DNA of 64,000 nucleotides, from contig CAZQTW010000025.1 of NCBI GenBank assembly GCA_964596165.1, positions 1 to 64,000 on the forward strand, given 5' to 3'. Below, piece by piece: positions 17,111 through 24,988 of the stretch (positions are counted from its first letter, which is position 1; every line of letters begins with the position of its first letter). The notes beneath the pieces are model-generated. The model saw only the letters and a program-made list of their open reading frames with translations. It did not search any database and was not told the origin of the DNA. Made by a program: the position numbers and the translations under genes. The DNA is from CAYUQT01 sp964596165 (GTDB lineage Bacteria; Planctomycetota; Phycisphaerae; UBA1845; JAFGLZ01).

Positions 17111-17255
17111 TCCGGTCGCGCTCCCGCAATCACCCCGGCAATCCTTTTCGTTCCGAATCGCCCCGGGCCGTTTGCACCAACCGTGCAACGCGACGGCGCG
17201 GAGGCGCCGGGTCGGGGGAACCGACAAGCGACGCGACGACGGTCTACAGAAAGGG

Positions 17256-17285
17256 TTGACATGGCACGGAAGCCGGAACTATCTT
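17256..17285 (+). promoter_or_regulatory. Sigma70-type promoter for the small membrane ORF
   Basis: TTGACA at 17256-17261 and TATCTT at 17280-17285, separated by 18 bases, about 60 bases upstream of the 39-codon gene. It is the clearest housekeeping-type promoter in the window and faces away from hsp20. Confidence 0.6.
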
Positions 17286-17345
17286 GTGTTCCCGTTCGGA
17301 GTTTGGGTTCACGCGAACAGTCCAATACGGTGGGAGGCACGAACC

Positions 17346-17465
17346 ATGACACTCGGTGATTTGCTGGGCGCTTTTGAGTTGTTCAGTGGAAGCTGGTTTG
17401 CACTGGTTGGAGTCGTCTTGGTCATCCTGATCGTTCTGATCATCATCCGGAAACGGCAGGTCTAG
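17346..17465 (+). CDS. Small single-pass membrane protein (39 aa)
   Basis: Begins MTLGDLLGAFELFSGSW, followed by an unbroken hydrophobic segment FALVGVVLVILIVLIII and a basic end RKRQV. That gives one transmembrane helix with a short positive cytoplasmic tail (N-out, C-in predicted). It has a good ribosome-binding site (GGGAGG), a good promoter 60 bases upstream and an inverted repeat just downstream, so it looks like a real monocistronic gene despite its size. It is divergent from the hsp20-lon stress operon. I recognise no family. A stress-linked membrane microprotein is one idea, based on position only. Confidence 0.6.
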   Translation: MTLGDLLGAFELFSGSWFALVGVVLVILIVLIIIRKRQV

Positions 17466-17496
17466 GAACAACCGACGCGGCATTTGACGCCTGGAG

Positions 17497-17550
17497 TACG
17501 GGCGTCCGGCTTGCGACGGACGGGTGTGTTCGGCGAGTCGGACGCCCGTA
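17497..17550 (+). terminator. 12-bp inverted repeat after the small ORF
   Basis: Perfect 12-bp arms (17497-17508 and 17539-17550, TACGGGCGTCCG) with a 30-base loop that can form a further small stem. It lies 32 bases after the stop of the 39-aa gene. No T-run follows, so it may be a factor-dependent terminator or an operator. Confidence 0.4.
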
Positions 17551-17757
17551 TTGCGCGCGGATGAGGGGCTTTGATGCGCACCATCCTTGACCACCCGCGG
17601 AGCGGTTCCGTCGGAGCGGGTGAGCGTCTTGGTCGCGGCGTTCTCGGCACGCCGGTTTCCTTGGGGGCGGGCCGGCTTCGACCGGCTGGGCCCCGGCGAT
17701 GATCGCGCTCCAAGGGGGCGCGAGTTGCCGGCCGAGGACGCCGCCGGCTCGAGCGAA

Positions 17758-18429
17758 TCAGACCGACGGATCGTGCGGGAAGGGATTCAGGGGACACTCG
17801 TCGCACCGTGGATCGCGTGGTCGGCAACAGCGCTTGCCGACTTGCACCAACAGGGCGTGGTATTCGTTGAACAGGGGTTCGTCGGCCGGGAGGTGCGACT
17901 CGAACACGTCCTTGATGATTTCGTAGTCGGCCTCGTCGTCGATCAGGCCGTGGCGTTTGAGGATCCGCGCCGTGTAGGCGTCCACGACGAAGGTCGTGTG
18001 GCGGCCCGCGTAGAGGAGGATGGAATCGGCCGTCTCGCGTCCGATGCCGTTGATCGAGAGCAGCTCCTCGCGCAACGTGGAGGTGGGCAGGGCGAACAGT
18101 GCGTCGAGGTCGCCGTCGAAGCGATCGACGACCCACCGGACCAGGTTTTTGAGCCGTTTCGCCTTGATGTTGAAGTAGCCGGCGGGGCGGATCAGTTCGG
18201 CGAGCTGGGTGTGGCTCATGCGGTGCAGCCGGTGCCAGTCCAGCGCGTCGGCCGCCTTAAGGTTGGCGATCGCCCGCTCGACGTTGGTCCAGGCGGTGTT
18301 CTGCGTTAGGACGGCGCCGACGATCACCTCGAGGGGCGTTTCACCCGGCCACCAGTGCTGAGGGCCGTAGGCGGCGAGGAGGGCGTCGTAGAAGGCCCGA
18401 AGCCGGGCGGCGGTGGAAGAAGGAGGCAT
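17758..18429 (-). CDS. Endonuclease III-like / MagIII-like DNA glycosylase
   Basis: HhH-GPD superfamily base-excision enzyme, 223 aa. The helix-hairpin-helix INGIGRETADSIL is at about residues 126-138 and the catalytic Asp is D150 in FVVDAYT. The lysine that makes endonuclease III a bifunctional lyase is replaced by E132, as in monofunctional glycosylases, and the sequence around it resembles 3-methyladenine glycosylases of the MagIII type. The C-terminus has Cys 201, 202, 209 and 212; the spacing C202-x6-C209-x2-C212 fits an endonuclease III iron-sulfur loop but the fourth Cys is not in its usual place. Best described as a monofunctional glycosylase; the damaged base is uncertain. Confidence 0.85.
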   Translation of the reverse strand: MPPSSTAARLRAFYDALLAAYGPQHWWPGETPLEVIVGAVLTQNTAWTNVERAIANLKAADALDWHRLHRMSHTQLAELIRPAGYFNIKAKRLKNLVRWVVDRFDGDLDALFALPTSTLREELLSINGIGRETADSILLYAGRHTTFVVDAYTARILKRHGLIDDEADYEIIKDVFESHLPADEPLFNEYHALLVQVGKRCCRPRDPRCDECPLNPFPHDPSV

Positions 18430-18501
18430 ACGGTCGCACCTGTGGTTGAACGGATCGTCGTGGTTTCAAAACGCCCGATGCGGCGGCATAATGATACCCC
18501 G

Positions 18502-19254
18502 ATGGCGGCCAGAGTATCCAGATCGAGATCCTTGCGACGACAGTCAAGCTATTCGCCGACCGGATACCTCGAACAGACCCGCGGGCCGCTCCACAGCCTG
18601 GTGTTTCTGCTGCCGATGCTGATTGTCTACGAAGTGGCGGTTTTCATGGCCTATCCGCCGTTTAGCAAGACCCAGCCGCCCGAGGTGATGGCCAAGGTGT
18701 TGCTCTCGTGGGTCATGGCGTTGCTCGGCATCTCCGGGTACTACCTGCCCGGTCTGATCGTGGTCCTGACGCTGCTGGGTTGGCACCTCTACCGGAAGGA
18801 ACCGTGGCGCGTCGACAAGGGCGTGTTATTCGGAATGGCCGTGGAGAGCGTTTTGTTCGCCCTGCCGCCGCTTCTGTTTCACTTTGCGTTGACCAACGGT
18901 ATTCCGCTGGCGAGCTCGGACTGGGCGGAGTCGCTCCTGTTGAGCATCAGCGCGGGGATCTATGAAGAGTTGGTCTTCCGTCTGATCCTGATCAGCCTGA
19001 TCGTGTTCGTACTGGCGGACGTATTCGGGCTCAAATTGGGGCCGGTCGAACTCGCTGCCGTGCTGATCAGCTCAATCATATTCGCGGGCCATCACTACAA
19101 GGGCTTCGGCGGGAGCTTCCCGTTCGACATGCCCACGTTCATTTTCCGGGCGCTGGCGGGGGTCTATCTGGCGGGGGTGTTCGTTCTACGAGGGTTCGGC
19201 ATTGCGGCGGGGTGCCATATTGTCTACGACCTGATTGTGGTCAGCTTCTACTGA
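18502..19254 (+). CDS. CPBP family intramembrane metalloprotease
   Basis: Polytopic membrane protein of the CAAX protease/bacteriocin-processing (Abi) family, 250 aa. The three family motifs are present: Y-E155-E156-x3-R160, F-x3-H197-H198 (FAGHHY) and GCH239-x3-D. About seven hydrophobic segments are seen, beginning at LHSLVFLLPMLIVYEVAVF. In-frame ATGs at 18478 and 18502 are both possible; neither has a clear ribosome-binding site. It is divergent from the glycosylase gene and followed by tRNA-Phe on the other strand. Substrate is not predictable. Confidence 0.87.
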   Translation: MAARVSRSRSLRRQSSYSPTGYLEQTRGPLHSLVFLLPMLIVYEVAVFMAYPPFSKTQPPEVMAKVLLSWVMALLGISGYYLPGLIVVLTLLGWHLYRKEPWRVDKGVLFGMAVESVLFALPPLLFHFALTNGIPLASSDWAESLLLSISAGIYEELVFRLILISLIVFVLADVFGLKLGPVELAAVLISSIIFAGHHYKGFGGSFPFDMPTFIFRALAGVYLAGVFVLRGFGIAAGCHIVYDLIVVSFY

Positions 19255-19497
19255 AGAGGGCAGGCCAGGGGTGGAGGCAGGTGGAACGTGCCCTACGAAC
19301 TTCGTGGTCTGTTGCCCACTCGTGCCATCGTGACCGACTCCGAGCCGGTTCTCGTACATTGGGCCGCATTTTCCCTGTGGCTTCTTTCAGCCCCCCTCCC
19401 GGTGGGGCCCTTGCCGGTCGCTTGCCCTTCACCTCCATCAGGTTGGGCGGGGGACTTCCAACCTCCAGTTGCCAAACGGGCTCGGCACACAACGAAG

Positions 19498-19519
19498 AAC
19501 GGCGGCCGAAGCCGCCGTT
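19498..19519 (-). terminator. Hairpin terminator of tRNA-Phe
   Basis: On the minus strand a perfect 9-bp stem (AACGGCGGC/GCCGCCGTT) closes a TTCG tetraloop, followed by CTTCGTTG. It begins 9 bases after the tRNA discriminator base. The stable tetraloop and position make it a likely intrinsic terminator despite a weak T-tract. Confidence 0.75.
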
Positions 19520-19528
19520 GAACCTAAC

Positions 19529-19601
19529 TGGGCAGGGCCGGAGTTGAACCGGCGACACCACGATTTTCAGTCGTGTGCTCTACCACCTGAGCTACCTACC
19601 C
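19529..19601 (-). tRNA. tRNA-Phe (GAA)
   Basis: 73-nt cloverleaf on the minus strand. The acceptor stem GGGTAGG pairs with CCTGCCC with one G-U pair, the anticodon stem-loop reads CGACT-GAA-AATCG-type with anticodon GAA, the T-arm has GGTTCAACTCC, and the discriminator is A. CCA is not encoded. A hairpin terminator follows. Confidence 0.96.
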
Positions 19602-19762
19602 GGTGCCCCCCGGTGCGGCACGACCACCGCACGGGATACTCAAAAGATAGCTTTCCCCTCATTGCGCGTCAAGAACCGCGCCGAAAAGAGGGACGGCGGA
19701 GTGCGTGGCCAATGGGGCGCTTGCATTCCGCCACAATCGTCGTCGGGGACGGTTCTTACGTA

Positions 19763-20947
19763 TCAGCAGCGGTTCGGACGGACGACGATTGCCTTCGGCG
19801 CCGTCGGACAGACGACCTCGCAGGCGCCACAGCCGGGGCAGCGTGTCGGGTCGACGGCAAGGACGGCCTCGTACGCATCGGCGTCCCATTGGGTCCGCAA
19901 GGCCTCATAAGGACAAGCCGCGATGCACCGTCGGCATTCCGTTGCGTTGAGCAGGCATCGCTCGCGGTTGATGACGGGCTTGCCGATCGACGCCTGAACC
20001 TTTCGATCGCTCGAGAACCGCACGAGCGCGCCGGTGGGACACGCCTCCATGCAGGCCACGCATTCCTTGAGGCAGTAGGTTTCCCTGAATTCCACCAGCG
20101 GCGTCATGAGCGATACGATGCCGTGTCGCCCCACGTCGGGGCTCAGTAGTCGCTCCGGGCAGGCGCGAACGCAGTTTCCGCAGCGTGCGCACAAGCCGAT
20201 GAACCTTGCCTCGGACATGGCGCCCGGCGGACGCAGCGGCTTGGCCCGATCGGCGTCGGATCGTCGGAACGCCACATTCGCCCCGACCGCGCCGACGGCC
20301 ACCGCGAGCACGGACCGGCGCGGGATTCCACGCCTCCGATCGAAGACGAAGCCGGCGTCGGCTTGCCCGGCACGACGCCGGCGCAATCGAATCCTCGCCA
20401 ACAGGTCTTGTGTGGCTCCGAGCGGACAGACCTTTCGACACCACGCGCGTGGCCACGCCGCTGTGAGGGCGACGATGAACAACGCAACAGCCGCGACGAG
20501 TACCCCTGCGGCCCATGAATCTCGCCACGGCAAGCCGACGACGTTGCCGAACACCGCGAGCGGGTCGGTCCAGAGCAGCAGAGGATAGCCGGCGCATGCG
20601 CCGCCGAGCGTCAACAGGGCGATCCAGAGCCCGAAGCGCGGCCAGCGAACGAGGCCGGCTCGCCGGTGAGATCGCACTCGGTCGACGTGTTCGAGCAGCC
20701 AGCCGGTGGGGCAGGCGTACCGGCAGAACCATCGGCGAGCGAGAACGCAGACTACTAGGACGGGCACGGCGGCCAGCATCATTGGCCGGATCGACCGGGT
20801 GGCCACCAACGAGCAGAGGGTTACGAACGGGCTGGACGCCAGAACATACGGCGAGGTCCGCCAGGGGAGGATCGGCGCGACCAGCAGCGTGGCCGCCACC
20901 AGGAAACCGCATCGGACGATCAGCCGTCTTCGACGTTTGTTGTCCAT
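19763..20947 (-). CDS. NapH/NapG-like fused polyferredoxin, membrane-bound
   Basis: 394 aa combining two proteins that are usually separate. Residues 1 to about 200 form a NapH-like membrane half with four hydrophobic segments and two Cys motifs of the CRYACPTG and CRKVCPLG type. Around residue 210 an Arg-rich RRGIPRRSVLAVAV segment looks like an embedded twin-arginine signal. The rest is NapG-like with four [4Fe-4S] motifs: CARCGNCVRACP, CLKECVACMEACP, ECRRCIAACP and CPGCGACEVVCP. It would carry electrons across or along the membrane to a periplasmic reductase. No reductase gene is adjacent. The order of domains strongly suggests a gene fusion of napH and napG equivalents. Confidence 0.82.
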   Translation of the reverse strand: MDNKRRRRLIVRCGFLVAATLLVAPILPWRTSPYVLASSPFVTLCSLVATRSIRPMMLAAVPVLVVCVLARRWFCRYACPTGWLLEHVDRVRSHRRAGLVRWPRFGLWIALLTLGGACAGYPLLLWTDPLAVFGNVVGLPWRDSWAAGVLVAAVALFIVALTAAWPRAWCRKVCPLGATQDLLARIRLRRRRAGQADAGFVFDRRRGIPRRSVLAVAVGAVGANVAFRRSDADRAKPLRPPGAMSEARFIGLCARCGNCVRACPERLLSPDVGRHGIVSLMTPLVEFRETYCLKECVACMEACPTGALVRFSSDRKVQASIGKPVINRERCLLNATECRRCIAACPYEALRTQWDADAYEAVLAVDPTRCPGCGACEVVCPTAPKAIVVRPNRC

Positions 20948-20989
20948 GTGAACCGTCGCCTGAAAAGCGGCTCGCGAGCGCTTCGACCG

Positions 20990-21072
20990 GTTCCCTTCGG
21001 GTCTGCCTTCGATAGACTCAGGCCCCCAGGCTTGCCGAGGGGGGCCTCAGGGTCGGAGACAGTCCGGGTTGC
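20990..21072. repeat. Degenerate CTTCGGGTCT repeat tract
   Basis: Between the polyferredoxin and the FAD oxidoreductase. It shares TTCCCTTCGGGTCTGCCTTCG and the GGCCTCAGGGTxGGAG block with tracts at 3957-4110 and 59768-59860. No coding sense is seen. Confidence 0.5.
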
Positions 21073-21115
21073 GTTCGCCTTCCCACTCGCCCCTTGCGGG
21101 ACGTGCAGTTGAGCC

Positions 21116-22450
21116 CTAACCCAGAAACGCCCCTTGATCCCGGAGAATTCGCTGGACCTTGGCGATTTCGACGTCGCGCGGTCGGCAACGATCCTTTGCG
21201 GAGACGGCCGCCGCCACGCCGGCCGCGTGTCCGGTCGTGAAACAGTTCGGAATCAGCCGAACGACGTCGGTCATCTGCTTATCGAACGAGATGCAGCGTC
21301 CCGCCGCCAGGAGATTCTGCACGTTCCTCGGCAACAGCGCGCCGTAGGGTACCTGCCACGGCCCGTTGCAGCCGAGCCTCGCGCCGTCGCCTCCCGTCAC
21401 GCCGCCGACGGCCACCACGTCGGGGAATGTCTTTCCGGCACGGTGGTCCTCATGCGTGATTGAGCCGACTCCCTTGAGCACCCGCGTGATTCGGACGCCG
21501 AGCTGGGGCGCGGTTTCCATCAGATAGACCTGCTCGTATCCCGGCGTTTGGCGGATGGCCTGGACCGCCTTCCAGATCTGCTTGCGGTGGGCCAGTTCGA
21601 GGCGCGACAGGGCGGTCACGTCGAGCCCGTCGGCGTCGGGACCGTGCATGTTGACCCAGTTGACGCCGTCGATGGGGGTGATGTGGCCGAGCCCCTTGGG
21701 AGGCTTACTCGGCGCCTTGGCCCGGTCGACGCGATCGAGATTCCCGATGCGGCAGGGCAATCCGATGTGGTAGATCCGGCGTTCGTGCTCGGCCCCTGCG
21801 GCCCCGCACACATCGCCGTCACCCGTGGCGTCGACGACGACGTCGGCGAGGATTGCCTGACGTCCGGATTTACTCTCGAAGACGGCCCCTTTGATCGTGT
21901 CGCCGTCCATGATGGCGTCCACGCCCCAACAATGCAGCAGCACGTCGACGCCGGCCTCCGTCACCATTTCCACCATGACGTACTTCAGGGCCTCGGCGTC
22001 CACGGTCGGGTCTTTGCCGGGTCCGCGATTGCAGATCCCACGGTCGAGTTTCTCGAGCCGCTGGATCATCTCCTCGCCGATGCCGCGGCTGACCTGGGTC
22101 TTGCCGTTGGCCAGATGGCCGATCACCAGTAGGACGAGTCCGCCGGTCCACAACCCGCCGAAGTGCCCGTACCGCTCGACGAGCACGACCGTGCTTCCGC
22201 ACCGCCGCGCGGCGATCGCGGCGCTCACGCCGGCCGGCCCGCCTCCGACGACCAGCACCTCGGTCCGCCGGAGAATCGGCAACTCGCGCTGCGGCTGGAT
22301 CACTTTTCCGTTGACGATGCCGGCCGCGGGTCCGACGCCCCTGGTGTCGGCGGCCGCCGGATTCGACAGGTATAGCGATCCGAGGCCTGCGCCGATTCCG
22401 GAACCGCCCAATGCACGCATCCAGTCCCGCCGTGAGAGTCCGTCGCTCAT
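21116..22450 (-). CDS. Tat-exported FAD-dependent oxidoreductase (FAD_oxidored family)
   Basis: 444 aa. N-terminus MSDGLSRRDWMRALGG is a twin-arginine signal, followed by an Ala/Gly-rich stretch. The FAD-binding Rossmann motif LVVGGGPAGVSAAIAARR lies at about residues 65-82, then VLVERYGHFGGLWTGG, and a second flavin contact DATGDGDVCGAAGAE near 210. The C-terminal region has the TGHAAGVAAAVS motif that closes the FAD site. GGAG precedes the ATG. This family is expanded in Planctomycetota next to sulfatase and glycosidase genes, but the substrate is unknown. A relative is encoded at 49170-50630. Confidence 0.88.
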   Translation of the reverse strand: MSDGLSRRDWMRALGGSGIGAGLGSLYLSNPAAADTRGVGPAAGIVNGKVIQPQRELPILRRTEVLVVGGGPAGVSAAIAARRCGSTVVLVERYGHFGGLWTGGLVLLVIGHLANGKTQVSRGIGEEMIQRLEKLDRGICNRGPGKDPTVDAEALKYVMVEMVTEAGVDVLLHCWGVDAIMDGDTIKGAVFESKSGRQAILADVVVDATGDGDVCGAAGAEHERRIYHIGLPCRIGNLDRVDRAKAPSKPPKGLGHITPIDGVNWVNMHGPDADGLDVTALSRLELAHRKQIWKAVQAIRQTPGYEQVYLMETAPQLGVRITRVLKGVGSITHEDHRAGKTFPDVVAVGGVTGGDGARLGCNGPWQVPYGALLPRNVQNLLAAGRCISFDKQMTDVVRLIPNCFTTGHAAGVAAAVSAKDRCRPRDVEIAKVQRILRDQGAFLG

Positions 22451-22701
22451 TGCGGTCTCCTTCGTGAAAACACTCCCCGTCCGAGGCAGACGGCTTCATC
22501 GTAACTGTGGGAAGCGAAGGCGTCCATTCGGCGATTTTCTGGGAAGCCCAGGCCGGCGACAGGCGTCATCGGGGGAACGTATTTGATGTGAGTTTGTGCT
22601 TACGATTCCGGTGATATGATAGGGGCGGTGGGCTCGTGCCCACGGGGCGTGCCTTTGGACGAAGGCCGATGTCGTCGTGCCTCGCGCGGAGACCTTGTGG
22701 C

Positions 22702-24048
22702 ATGACCTGGGTTGGGATTTTCGGCCTTGTGTTTCTGTTGATCGGCCTGGCGTGCCTGCGGTTCGGGTTGTGGCCCGCGCGACTCGGATCGGACCCGCAC
22801 TGTGCGGAATGCAACTATAACCTCACCGGGCTGACCAGTAATCGCTGTCCTGAATGCGGCACGTTCTTGGCGCCGGACGCCGTTCGAAGGGGACGCCGTC
22901 ATCGGCGAACGCCGCTTGCGGTGGTCGGCGCACTGTCGATCATCACCGGTGTGTCCGTTCTAGGCACATTCGGCTACGCGGCCTCTGCAAATGTGAAGTG
23001 GCAGCAGTACTACCCAACATGGTGGCTCTTGAGGGAACTGCGGCCGGGATCGCCCGAGACGAACCGGAAGGCCTGGTTCGAGTTGAACCGCCGGCGGATC
23101 GCCGGCGGCCTCAGCGCATCGCAGCAGTCGCAGTTGGCCGACCTGTGCCTGGAGTATCCGAAGCCCGGGGCCGATTGGATGGTCCTGCAGGGGATGACGC
23201 GATTCCTCCTGGACGGCTATCGACGCGGCTTGCTGTCGCCCGCGCAACAAGCAACGTTTCACAGGCGGATGGCGCACATTGAGCTTCAAGCTCGGCCATG
23301 GATCGCCCAGGGCGGGACGCTTCCCTTCGAGTACACGGTGAGGCAGTTTCTGATGGGGCCCGAAAACCTGGGCAAGGATCTGTGGTTCCGTTTGAGCGAG
23401 ATCGTCGTGCTTGTCGACGACAAGCCGGTCGAGGTCTCGGGGCTGTCGGGGCTAACGCAGGCATTTCCGGGCGGGCCCCGGAGCCGTTGGCACAAGCGGC
23501 TCTCGTGCGGCGAGCTGGCGGTGGGGTCACACGTCCTGGCCGTTCAGGCGACGCACGCGGTCTTCTACGGCACCCCGCCCCAGGAGAATAAGAGCGTGCT
23601 TTGTCTCGAAGAGGTCGTACGCCGCGAGGCGAAGTTCGAGATCCGGCCGGACGACGGGTCGGGCGGGGTGACCTATGTGAGCGACCCGGCATTGCGCGAT
23701 ACGCTGTCGAGATCGATCTCCGTGGCGTGCTGGCAGCCGAGATGGCACCGGCCGAAAGACGAGTTCGCGCCGCAGTTCACGATCACCACGACGCCGCTGC
23801 CGATGGATGTCGCGTTCCGGGTTCTGTTTCGGGTCCGGGGCAAGGAGTTCGAGGCGGATCCGGTCTGTATCCACCGCGGCAGATCGTACTCCGGTCCTCA
23901 TCGTTCGCCGGGCTGTCAACACCCCGTCCCCAAGTCCGTCGACGTGATCCTCCGCAGCAGCAAAGAGGTCGCCCTCGATACGTTCGACATCTTCGAGATC
24001 TGGCAGGGTGAGCTGGTCTTCAATAGTGTGCCTGTGAAGGTCGACTAG
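22702..24048 (+). CDS. Zinc-ribbon membrane protein of unknown function
   Basis: 448 aa from the ATG at 22702. A hydrophobic N-terminal helix (VGIFGLVFLLIGLACL) is followed by a zinc ribbon with C34, C37, C49 and C52 around YNLTGLTSNR, and a second hydrophobic helix near residues 72-92. The remaining 350 residues are soluble, with beta-rich sequence. The same ribbon (C-x2-C-x-Y-N-L-x-G-L-x4-C-P-E-C-G) occurs at 24989-25840 and, variant, at 43006-43905. An in-frame ATG at 22669 with GAAGG upstream is a possible alternative start. Function unknown. Confidence 0.7.
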   Translation: MTWVGIFGLVFLLIGLACLRFGLWPARLGSDPHCAECNYNLTGLTSNRCPECGTFLAPDAVRRGRRHRRTPLAVVGALSIITGVSVLGTFGYAASANVKWQQYYPTWWLLRELRPGSPETNRKAWFELNRRRIAGGLSASQQSQLADLCLEYPKPGADWMVLQGMTRFLLDGYRRGLLSPAQQATFHRRMAHIELQARPWIAQGGTLPFEYTVRQFLMGPENLGKDLWFRLSEIVVLVDDKPVEVSGLSGLTQAFPGGPRSRWHKRLSCGELAVGSHVLAVQATHAVFYGTPPQENKSVLCLEEVVRREAKFEIRPDDGSGGVTYVSDPALRDTLSRSISVACWQPRWHRPKDEFAPQFTITTTPLPMDVAFRVLFRVRGKEFEADPVCIHRGRSYSGPHRSPGCQHPVPKSVDVILRSSKEVALDTFDIFEIWQGELVFNSVPVKVD

Positions 24049-24120
24049 ACGGCACAAACTCGCTGTGACCGGGTCTCTTGGGCACGCTTTGGCGACCGTT
24101 ACGCCGATTCGTTCCCGTGG

Positions 24121-24519
24121 TCATTCCTGAAGCTGAGGGCCGAGGTAGACCTCAACGGCCGCGACAAAGGATGCTGCCCTTTCGATTGCGGTCGATGCTT
24201 CCTCGCACGTCGGCTCGGATAGATCCGCGTAGTCAATTTCGAGCCGCAGATCGAACGCCTTGTGGAGGGCCGCGGACATCTCTTTCGGGAACACGCCGGT
24301 TCGAATGAACTCGCGATCGAAAAACGACAGCGCTCCCTGATGCTTGCGGGTTGGAATGCCCTTGAGGTTGGCCAGAGCGAGGACCGCGTAGAACATGGCA
24401 TAGTAGCTTCGGTTGATGATGCTCCTATTTGAAGCGCCGGCCTTATCCGATCAACGCGCATCTTCGATGCTGTCTCGCGCCAGGTTCAACCGCCACCGAC
24501 AGATGTCCTTCGAGGTCAT
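24121..24519 (-). pseudogene. HEPN-domain gene interrupted by an in-frame TGA
   Basis: The frame starts at an ATG that overlaps the stop of the upstream nucleotidyltransferase by four bases (ATGA) and reads MTSKDICRWRLNLARDSIEDAR, then TGA, then in the same frame 18 codons to INRSYYAMFYAVLALANLKG, KHQGALSFFDREFIRTG and a C-terminal helix. Together these make a normal HEPN protein of about 132 residues, except for the single stop at codon 23. The usual residue there would be Leu or similar. A nonsense mutation, or a read error, has inactivated or shortened the toxin half of a MNT/HEPN pair. The 91-codon open piece from 24396 has no ribosome-binding site of its own. Confidence 0.8.
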
Positions 24520-24839
24520 ATGGGGATTCCCTCGCGTCGGACTTCTCTTACCAATAGCGAAGCGTCCTCCAACCCGTTCTCCAACTCCTGCCGGCCTACG
24601 ATGATTGTCTGGAAGACCGTGCCGTGTTCGAAGGCGACTTCCCATGCCGCGTCCCGCACGACCTCACGCACGTCCCGGTCCGACCGCTCGACCTCCACGA
24701 AGAAATCGTAGTCGGATTCCGGACCGGCTTCTCCGCGGGCCCGGGAGCCAAACAGTGCCAGTGCAACAAGCGGCACGCGCTCCTTCAGCCGGCGTTTGAA
24801 CTCGGCACAGATTTCCAAATCGTCGGTTTGCAGAGCCAT
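24516..24839 (-). CDS. MNT-type nucleotidyltransferase (antitoxin of MNT/HEPN pair)
   Basis: 107-aa minimal nucleotidyltransferase. Active-site motif G31-S32-R-A-R-G-x6-S-D43-x-D45 (ALFGSRARG...SDYDF) is complete, so the protein may still be catalytic. In characterised MNT/HEPN systems this protein modifies and silences the HEPN RNase. Here it overlaps the HEPN reading frame by four bases in the usual order, but that frame is broken, so the antitoxin may have outlived its toxin. Start at 24839 chosen because the frame before it lacks homology. Confidence 0.85.
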   Translation of the reverse strand: MALQTDDLEICAEFKRRLKERVPLVALALFGSRARGEAGPESDYDFFVEVERSDRDVREVVRDAAWEVAFEHGTVFQTIIVGRQELENGLEDASLLVREVRREGIPI

Positions 24840-24988
24840 GATCCGAATCCCCAACAGAATCCTACGTTTCTATTCTGCCCGTTCCTGACGACCGGAGCAA
24901 TCAAGAACCCGCGACGCGAGGATCAGACCCACCAGAATCGATGTCTTGCTTGAGTGGGAATATCGTATCAGAATCGGAAATCGAGATC

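Noticed and set aside
17100..17250. CIRCE or ROSE-type heat-shock control of hsp20
   Set aside because: No CIRCE inverted repeat was found and no convincing thermometer hairpin sits at the ribosome-binding site.
24451..24453. TGA in the HEPN frame as a recoded codon
   Set aside because: No SECIS-like hairpin was seen and no use of TGA as sense was noticed in other genes; a nonsense mutation is simpler.
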